Shown here piece by piece: positions 56,729 through 64,000 of a stretch of 64,000 nt of DNA (position 1 is the stretch's first letter; every line of letters begins with the position of its first letter). The DNA lies in NCBI GenBank assembly GCA_021904315.1, contig CM038914.1:1-64000 (forward strand), in the 5' to 3' direction. A program made the position numbers and the translations under genes. The notes under the pieces were generated by a model that saw only the letters and a program-made list of their open reading frames with translations, ran no database searches and had not been told where the DNA came from. The stretch comes from Sphagnum magellanicum (taxonomy: Eukaryota; Streptophyta; Sphagnopsida; Sphagnales; Sphagnaceae).

Positions 56729-56959
56729 CCGGGAGAAGCCGACAATGACAGGAAGCACTCGTGCTACACAATCAGCAGGTTCTAGGAGCTTGTCGAGCGG
56801 AGCACATCCCTCCGCAGATGGATCATTTGCAGATGGAGACACCACCATTCCAGAGGAAGGAAGCTCTCCGTCCTCCTTTCCAGCCTCACCATCCAGCAAA
56901 GTCCCAATGCCTACGAGCCCTTCTTCCACAACCGGTTGCGCTGGAAATAAAAGTGTTGA
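56729..56959 (-). CDS. Probable exon of the THO5-like gene
   Basis: The acceptor GGGTGCAG and donor CCCGG|GTAGG enclose a fully open 77-residue frame. It contains GKEDGELPSSG; plant THO5 has a similar REDGELPSL in its variable middle region. The rest is low-conservation linker, so the assignment rests mainly on position and that motif. Confidence 0.6.
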
Positions 56960-57581
56960 CTGCACCCTCACCGTTGAGTGAAAGCTTGGCAAAGGGAAAG
57001 AAGCAAAAGAAGATGACAACTTCAGGCCTGTGCGATCTATCTATGCCGAAGTTTGGAACGTGGGTGGGGGAGTGTACTCAATCCAGGGAAAAGCATGAGA
57101 ATTTGGAAATGGGCGCTTCAGCTCGGCTAGGAAGTCAAGCTGTTCTCTATAGACACACCCATACAGTCACAGCCACTGAGAACTTAATCAAAGCATCCAT
57201 TATCTACTGTATAATGTTCCACAAAAACATAACTACAACAAGCTACGCACAGTGATGCACAGGATGTTCAAGAAACCATGTACATCAACCTCCTACTACA
57301 GGATCCGATACCCAACTTGAGGCATACTCAAATCAACATTGAACGTGGGCCATCGGAGCAGCACATTCTTGCACAGATAATCTAGCACTCATAAGGGGTA
57401 TCTTGACTCACTTCAGAACGAGCCATGCTTTTGTTCGCACTTGAAGTTGATGTAAAATGTTGCTTACACGATGTTATAGACGATAAGGGTCCAGTCCTTT
57501 CAGCAGGGAGTCGGAATTACCTGCCGTTGAACTATAACCATTCACTCCACCTCCATCTTTCTCCTGGAAAGGAGGGGGTAC

Positions 57582-57666
57582 CACCAAGGTGCCGGACCCA
57601 CTTATAAGGCCAAGAATGCCTCTTTTGGTCAAATGGGAACCCTGGCCCAACTTGCAACTTGGAAAT
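57582..57666 (-). CDS. THO5: THO5-like exon, core domain part 2
   Basis: The acceptor ATATTCCCAG is followed in phase by ISKLQVGPGFPFD, then RHSWPYKWVRHLGG. Plant THO5 reads TKL...G...FDxxRTSRPYKWVQHLAG at this place, directly after the PHQ that corresponds to PNQ here. The donor GGTG|GTACCC is the best in-frame choice. Confidence 0.85.
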
Positions 57667-57791
57667 CTGGGAATATTATGACATCAATCCACTTTTGTCA
57701 AGTCAATAGCTTGCCATAAAAGAATAAACCTATGCACCTGAGACAACATCACAAGTGCCCATAAGCCCAAATAGATTCATGAGCCAATTAC

Positions 57792-58136
57792 CTGATTTGG
57801 CAGATCCACACGAGCGTCGTCAGGAAACAAGTTGGCAAGCAAAGTATCAGGATCACCCCCTCCATACGATGCTCCCTCGATGCCAGCACAGAGAACATCG
57901 ATCTTGGTGAGGAACTGAAACCGCAAGGCTAGCAACTTGCTCATTTTCTGTTTGTTGTCAAAAATCGGAACAATTAGAACCAGGGGGTGAGGCCGATAAA
58001 TGTTATCTTCCTCCACAATTTCCTTTTCAGGAGTTATTTTGACCCGCTTCCGGCATCTCGGGGAGTCATCATCATCTTTAGGCACTTCTTCTTCAGGCTT
58101 CACATCATCAGTTCCCGCTCCCGTCACTCCCATCAT
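57792..58136 (-). CDS. THO5: THO5-like exon, core domain part 1
   Basis: The frame ends at a clean donor CAAATCAG|GTAATTGG. The upstream boundary is uncertain; the frame stays open above the methionine at 58136. Compared with plant THO5 the order acidic stretch, basic RKR, HPL, then KL-x-x-LRF-x-(Y/F)L-x-K-(L/I)-(N/D)-V-x-C-x-G-x-EG and NLFPDD is fully kept. Confidence 0.88.
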
Positions 58137-59099
58137 AGAGTGGAGAACTCCATCAGTAGCACAGTAGAAGCAAGTATGCCAAGCATATTCTTGAACTCAG
58201 AAACGTATATCTCAGAAACTTTTGAAACCCCAAACCCTAAACACTATTTGGCACGAACCATAGTTCGGGTCCTCCGGCCCGGGATTCAAGCACGGTGACT
58301 CATTCCCGGATAGGACCCTAGGTGAAAACATACCGATAGAATAGATCTTCATATCCGTGGAGCATTTCGTTAGACATGGACCCTATACACAACAAGCAAG
58401 AGAATACAATCACAAAATTCCTTTGTTTGGCCGGAAACATGGAACAAAAAAAGACATGGGTTTTGCAGTAGAAAACCAATAACAGCAGGAGGTTGATGTG
58501 ATACGGAGTACGATCGTAACGTCCGGCTACAAACAATAAGGGCTGAATACCTGTAAGCTCAATCTTAGGGCTTACATTTCTTCTCCAGGGACCGCCACAA
58601 CAAGGGTCAAGATCATTCAGGGTGTCGGTAGTTGAAACCTCAAATTGAAAAAAACGTTAAAGAAATAGTCCCATGGAATACCTGGTGTAGGATGGTCAGG
58701 AACTAAGATTTATCCGACCCATCGAAATGGACCCCCGTTGCAAAAGCAAGGAGGATCACTAACACATACCAAGTTAGGTACACAAATGATGACCAGGAGA
58801 AGCAAGGCAGCCTCTCAGGAACCCTAATGCTAGGAGGGAGCCGGATGCTGCCACGGGGGGTATGTAACAAAATGTTGGAAAAGGGCGAAAGAAAAACATC
58901 GGGTTACAATAGGGGGTTAAATTGCTTTGAACACCCCTCCCACAATGATAATAAGTTCGTCTCAAGTTGTAGATTTACGGAAGGTGCCATGGCGAATGTT
59001 GCAATAAATCAATATTTTTTTTCAAATCACGTGCAATTAATACCCCCTTGATATAGTGGGGTTAATAATTTGTGATTCATATTAATCAGTTCGGAGGTG
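58137..59099. other. No gene recognised upstream of the THO5-like exons
   Basis: I searched the minus strand for the THO5 N-terminal coiled-coil motifs and found none. Short open stretches occur at 58318-58536 and 58774-58965. CCCCAAACCCTAAACAC at 58220 is telomere-like but only one and a half units. Confidence 0.5.
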
Positions 59100-59865
59100 C
59101 GTTCACAAATACATATATTTTCAAGGAGCCATATTGATGGACCCATCAACAGTTGTTTTTGGAACATTGGGCATGCCCCCAATAGAAGCACGTCTTAGAA
59201 TCCCAATTGCAAAATAGAAACAAATGCATTCCCCTAGATTTCAGTTTATATACGTGGGAGTTGAATTTTGGGCAAACCATATCCATAAAACGGAGGTGGC
59301 ATGAGGAACACATTGGGAGTGAGGGGGAAAAACAAAAAAACCCTCTCCACACAGCCATTGAAAAAGAAAAAATGAGGGTCCATCATGATTGCACGAAAAT
59401 TCTCTTTCAAAAACTGCAGGGGACCATTTTCCGCCCGGGTTAAAACCAGGGAAGCAAAGAATGGTGAGAAACTGTTTTGGAAAAAAAGATTTCATGCAGC
59501 CAACAGGAAGGCGGAACATGCACTAACGAGGTGGGTGGGAGCCGGGGAGGGGGGGGGGGAAGGGGAGGGTTATTTTTTGTTTTTCTTCATTGTTCAATCC
59601 TTACCGGTGCAATTAGCCCAGGCGAAAAATGGGGACCAATAGTTTGGGAAACGAAAAATACATGCAGGCAACGGGTAAGATGAATCATGCACTAAAAGTG
59701 GCTTGATTTTATTTTCTTTTGAATTTGGGGGTGGGAGAGAGGATTGTTTTTCATTTTTCTTTTGTTCCGAACATGTTCCTTGTATGTTCTTTTCAAATTC
59801 CCAATGGGTTCCCATTAGGTTTCACATGTGTTCCCCAAAGGTGTTCCCAATAGCAGCTCACTTGA
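59100..59865 (+). repeat. Diverged dispersed repeat and spacer
   Basis: 59140-59340 parallels 45870-46060: GGAACATTGGGCATGCCCCC, CCAATTGCAAAATAGAAAC, then GGGCAAACCATATCC and AACACATTGGGAGTGAGG. 59550-59570 is a G-rich run. 59765-59860 carries GTTCCCATTAGG and GTGTTCCCC phrases in the opposite sense. Confidence 0.65.
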
Positions 59866-60256
59866 ATCCCATATGTTTTGGACAAAGGGGTCGTCTTTTC
59901 ACCTATATAAGTGGGTGAAAGGGGAGGCATTCCACGTTTGGATAAAATGTTTTATTTTGGGGAGGGTCCATAGTTTGAACTTTTTTTTTGTGACGGGCCA
60001 ATGAAAATAACTCAGGGCAAAGAAGAAAGTTGGACTCGTGAGGCACCCCCAACTAATTAATATCAATCACACTATACTATACTATTCTTATGGGTGATTG
60101 ATATATTACATCATGGGTGGGATCATTTCATTTTTTTGAAATAGCCAGATCCATTGGGCCATTAGCAATTTTTTTGGGATCATGGAGCACCCCCAACGGA
60201 AGCACCTCTTTGCTCCCCCAGTTGCAAAATAAAGACAAATGTGCAACCTGGGATTA
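59866..60256 (+). repeat. Dispersed repeat interrupted by Helitrons
   Basis: Matches 45566-45960 almost throughout (CCCATATGTTTTGGACAAAG, TTGTGACGGGCCAATGAAAA, CACCCCCAACGGAAGCACC) and ends at GGGATTA. The relative continues with TAG at this point; here the Helitron TCTCTATATA follows. Confidence 0.85.
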
Positions 60257-61504
60257 TCTCTATATATAATATCGGTGGTTTTGTCCTTGGGTGGTCGTCC
60301 TTTAGGGGTCGAAGTGCAGTGACGACTTTAGGTGACAAAACCAGTTTTGGTCCCCTTTTTGTTTTTTGTGTACTAGAGTTGTCCAAAAAATCACCCTGTC
60401 TTTGGGCCTGCTTCACTCCCTATCCCCTCTTTCAATGGTATCTGCGAAGAAGGGAAATTTTAATACATTTAATGCACAAGGTTCGAGAGTAATTGTAGTA
60501 GTTGTACAGGTAGGAACAGTAACACCATCCTTCTGCTGAGTCGGACACTTCAACTTTTTGCCCACCAAGAATAAGAAGGAAATAAAACATATATTAAAGG
60601 ATAATGGAAAGGAAATAAACCAGGAGCTGCACACCATCCCTCTGTTGAGTCGGACACTGCAGTTTTTTGCCCACCAAGAATGGGAAGGAAATAAACTAAG
60701 AATGGCTTATTTTCGGAAAGTTTGGATGAGTTCGAAGTTTGCCAGTTCTGATGGTGAACAAGTCCAATTTGTAGAAGACTTTGAAGAGCTTGCTAACTGA
60801 CTACATCCGATTTTTTATTTTATTTCTTTTATTTTTCAGTATTGGGTCTTCTTCAGATCCGTCCGTGAAAAATTAACTTTTGTTGTTGTGGGTTTGCAGA
60901 GATCTGAAATTTCAGAATTTGAAGTTGGCAACTTTTTCTTCTTCTTCAAGTCTAACTGATTTCCAACTTTGATCATCAGGTTTGCAAATTTCGAGTTAGC
61001 ATAAGAAAGGGTTCTACAAATTTGGAAACTGCATCCGATTTTTCTGTTTTTTTTTTTTTGGTATTGACTAAGACTACCTTTTTTTTCTTTTAGCTACTGT
61101 TCGTTCCGATCAAGGGGACGGATGAAATGTCCGTCCGGCTTGATGACGGGAGAGATTTAGGGGAAGACCAGAAAAAAAATATTTAAGCCTTGGACAACCC
61201 AGAATCAATTTTTTTTATTTTTTTGTATTGACCAAGACTACCTTTTTTTTCTTTTAGCTATTGTCCATCCCAATTAAGGGGATGGATGAAATGTCCGTCC
61301 GGCTTGATGACGGGACAAATTTTGGGGAAGCTTTTTTTCTTTTAGCTACTGTCCGTCTCGATCAAGGGGATGGATGAAATGTTCGTCCGGCTTGATGATC
61401 ACAAAATAATAATAAAAATAGAAAACACATAAAAGTAAAAAAATAAAAAAGTTAAAAGTTTCCGGGGGACTTCACAGTGGTCGAAGGTCACGGGCACCTA
61501 CTAG
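60257..61504 (+). mobile_element. Helitron A (non-autonomous)
   Basis: The 5' end TCTCTATATATAATATCGG follows a host A, and the 3' end is CACGGGCACCTACTAG. A stem GACTTC/GAAGGTC (one bulge) lies just before. The empty site at 45960 fits insertion between A and T exactly. The interior has a GTCGAAGTGCAGTGACGAC region, a CACCATCC...TCTGCTGAGTCGGACA duplication, and three units with GTCCGTCC/GGACGGAT hairpins. No Rep or helicase coding sequence is present, so it depends on another element for movement. Confidence 0.82.
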
Positions 61505-62827
61505 TCTCTATATATAATATCGGTGGTTTTGTCCTTGGGTGGTCGTCTTTTAGGGGTCGAAGTGCAGTGATGACTTTAGGTGACAAAACCAGTTTTGGTC
61601 CCCTTTTTGTTTTCTATGTATTGGAGTTATCCAAAAAGTCACCCTGTCTTTGGGCCTGCTTCCACTCCCTATCCCCTCTTTCAGTGGTATCCGCGAAGAA
61701 GGGAAATTCATAATGACAAAGTTTTGTGTAGGTCCCGAGGAGGAGGAGAGAGGTGGAGTGGGGTATTCTTGCAATGAAATGAGGGGCCCAACATGAGACG
61801 GTGATGGCTAAGTGGCATGGGACCCTTGAGTATGCTCGCTCATGCCTTTCACCTATCATAAAGAATTGGATAAGTTTTCTTAAATAGATTACACATTACA
61901 AAACCATGTTCAGAGCATCACCATTTCGTCAATCTTTTCACACGTCCTTCTTTTTTTTTCTCTTTTAAAAAAATTATAAATTAATATATATATATATATT
62001 TATTTATTTATCGGGAAACAAATGGAAAACTCCATTGCAAAGATAAAACCATTACATCTCCTATTATGATTTTGATTCCATTGGGGGAAAAAAATGGAAG
62101 AAAAAAAATCAAAGTTGACCTCAAAAATCACCGGCAAAAGTTGTATTAGTACTACCCAATTTTTTATTCAAGACATTTACTGTATGCATCTAGGTGATGT
62201 TTTTTTTTTCACAATGAACCAATTTGATTGGCCCATCACACAAAAAAATGAAACTATGGAGGCTCCCCAAGATAGAAGGTTCTCCAACTATTTTGAAGTA
62301 TTAGTTCCTCCCCTTTGGCCCACCCATATGGGTGAAAGGAGGACAACGATTTGCCAAAGCATATGGGATTAAAGTGAAATGCTATGGAAAATATGTTGGG
62401 GAATACATTGGGAACTTGTGCAACATATTGGGAACCCATTGAAAACTTAAGGGGAACACATTGGGAATGAGAGAAAAATGAAAAAAAAAAATCCTTCTAG
62501 CTCCCAGCAAAGCCTTGGGTGGGCACCTAATAGTAATTTAATTCAGTTCCCATGGCGACAAGGCATTTCACTCCTTCAAAATGGTCCATTCTGTGAAGCA
62601 AAAGGCCCCATGCCAGATTTTGCTGGACTCCACAGAGGGGTATAACCCCAAGGTAAGTGGGTAACTGAAGCACCTAGGTGGCATCCTAGGTGGCACACAC
62701 CTATGCATCCGTCCCGATGATGGCCACCAGTGCTAAAGATAAAAGTTTCTAAACAAAACTAAAACATGAACCAAATTTTAAAAAACAGGGGACTTCACCG
62801 TGTCCGAAAGTCACGAGTACCCACTAG
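61505..62827 (+). mobile_element. Helitron B, head-to-tail with A, carrying host repeat DNA
   Basis: Starts TCTCTATATATAATATCGG with no spacer after A's CTAG, and ends CACGAGTACCCACTAG with the stem GACTTC/GAAAGTC before it. The first 240 bases and the 3' end match A. The middle (about 61750-62750) differs and includes a fragment of the 45.6 kb dispersed repeat, partly inverted (62190-62480). Such capture of host DNA is typical of plant Helitrons. No transposition protein is encoded. Confidence 0.8.
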
Positions 62828-64000
62828 TATATAATATCGGTGGTTTTGTCCTTGGGTGGTCGTCCTTTAGGGGTCGAAGTGCAATGACAACTTTAGGTGA
62901 CAAAACCAGTTTTGATCCCCCTTTTGTTTTCTCTGTACTGGAGTTGTCCAAAAAATCACCTTGTCTTTGGGCCTGCTTCCACTCCCTATCCCCTCTTTTA
63001 GTGGTATCCGCGAAGAAGGGAAATTTTAATACATTTAATGCACAAGGTTCGAGAGTAATTGTAGTAGTTGTACAGGTAGGAGCAGTAACACCATCCCTCT
63101 GCTGAGTCAGACACTTCAACTTTCTGCCCACCAAGAATAGGAAAGAAATAAAACATATATTAAAGGATAATGGGAAGGAAATAAACCAGGAGCTGCACAC
63201 CATCCCTCTGCTGAATCGAACACTGCAGTTTTCTACCCACCAAGAATGCGAAGGAAATAAACCAAGAATGGCTTATTTTCGGAAAGTTTGGATGAGTTCG
63301 AAGTTTGCCGATTCTGATGGTGAGCAAGTCCAATTTGCGGAAGACTTTGAAGAGCTTGCTGACTGATTTCCGACTTTGATCATCAGGTTTGCAAATTTCG
63401 AGTTAGCAAAAAAAAGAGTTCTACAAATTTGGAAACTGCATCCAGTTTTTCTGTTTTTTTTTTTTTTTTTTTTTCAATATTGGGTTTTTTTCAAATCCGT
63501 CCATGAGAAATTAACTTCTGTTGTTGTTGTGGGTTTGCAGAGATTTGAAGTTTCGGAATTTGAAGTTGGCAGCTTTTTCTTCTTCTTCAAGTCTGACTGA
63601 TTTTCGACTTTGATCATCAAGTTTGCAAATTTCGAGTTAGCATAAAAAAGGGTTCTACAAATTTGGAAACTGCATCCGATTTTTCTGTTTTTTTTTTTGT
63701 ATTGACTAAGACTACCTTTTTTTTTCTTTTAGCTACTGTCCGTCCCGATTAAGGGGACGGATGAAATGTCCGTCCGGCTTGATGACGGGACGGATTTAGG
63801 GGAAGACCAGAAAAAAAAATATTTAGGCCTTGGACAGCCCAGAATCAATTTTTTTAATTTTTTTGTATTGACCAAGACTACCTTTTTTTTCTTTTAGCTA
63901 TTGTCCGTCCCAATTAAGGGGATGGATGAAATGTCCGTCCGGCTTGATGATGGGATGGATTTTGTGGAAGTTTTTTTTCTTTTAACTACTGTCCGTCCCA
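62828..64000 (+). mobile_element. Helitron C, 5' end minus six bases, continues past the window
   Basis: Begins TATATAATATCGGTGG directly after B's CTAG, lacking the terminal TCTCTA. It is collinear with A through the duplicated TCTGCTGA segments and the GTCCGTCC hairpin units to the window edge. The right end is not in the window. Confidence 0.8.

Larger units (their letters stand above)
54778..58136 (-). pseudogene. THO5: THO complex subunit 5-like gene, broken
   Basis: Minus-strand exons at 57792-58136 and 57582-57666 match plant THO5 closely. The first has an acidic DDDDSPRCRKRVK stretch, HPLVLIVPIFDN, then LLALRFQFLTKIDVLCAGIEG and NLFPDDARVDLPNQ. The second continues KLQVGPGFPFDQ and WPYKWVRHLGG. 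Exons at 56729-56959, 55025-55295 and 54778-54896 fit the same strand and order but match less well. In plants THO5 belongs to the THO/TREX complex, which packages nascent mRNA for export and supports small-RNA formation. An in-frame TAA stands at 55137-55135, the last recognised exon is cut by the chromovirus, and I find no N-terminal exons above 58140. The copy is therefore probably non-functional, unless the N-terminal exons are simply too diverged to recognise. Confidence 0.8.

Noticed and set aside
58219..58235. Interstitial telomere tract
   Set aside because: Only about one and a half units, short enough to occur by chance.

Overview
The window is nuclear DNA from the very end of a land-plant chromosome. 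Bases 1-608 are an almost uninterrupted array of the plant telomere repeat CCCTAAA, in the orientation expected at a left chromosome end. Interrupted intron-bearing genes (a THO complex subunit 5-like gene and an ANKRD13/GPCR-chaperone-like gene), an LRR receptor kinase of a plant type, a chromodomain Ty3/gypsy element and Helitrons all fit a plant. I cannot name the species.

Layout. 1-10.8 kb is a modular subtelomere. A TTTGGCAAAAC-type satellite, a ~530 bp module with C7/G7 runs and short interstitial telomere tracts recur in a fixed order, separated by AT-rich DNA. 11-29 kb holds a dispersed G/T-rich repeat family, the minus-strand GPCR-chaperone fragment (13.66-14.58 kb), several local tandem arrays, an AGAACC/GGTTCT palindrome array (19.2-20.05 kb), Helitron-related pieces and a short Helitron (24.24-24.78 kb). 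At 29.1-30.9 kb a piece of the subtelomere recurs in inverted orientation. 31.4-34.4 kb is a dead LRR receptor kinase gene that has lost most of its kinase domain. 39.6-43.2 kb is strongly purine-rich DNA that passes into a minisatellite of 10 bp units keeping exact register for 69 units, then into a 90 bp higher-order repeat. 44.3-45.05 kb is a 290 bp tandem repeat with palindromes. 47.2-54.8 kb holds a solo LTR with a perfect target duplication and a Ty3/gypsy chromovirus. These lie 43 bp apart at the 3' end of the THO5-like gene (minus strand, exons to 58.1 kb). 60.26-64.0 kb is a head-to-tail array of Helitrons.

I see no clearly intact protein-coding gene. The THO5-like gene carries an in-frame stop and a retroelement in its 3' part. 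The GPCR-chaperone fragment lacks a recognisable N-terminus and has a splice-phase mismatch. The LRR kinase has at least six in-frame stops. The retroelement has one stop and one frameshift. The most distinctive content is the repeat architecture. No tRNA, rRNA, CRISPR or organellar segment was seen.
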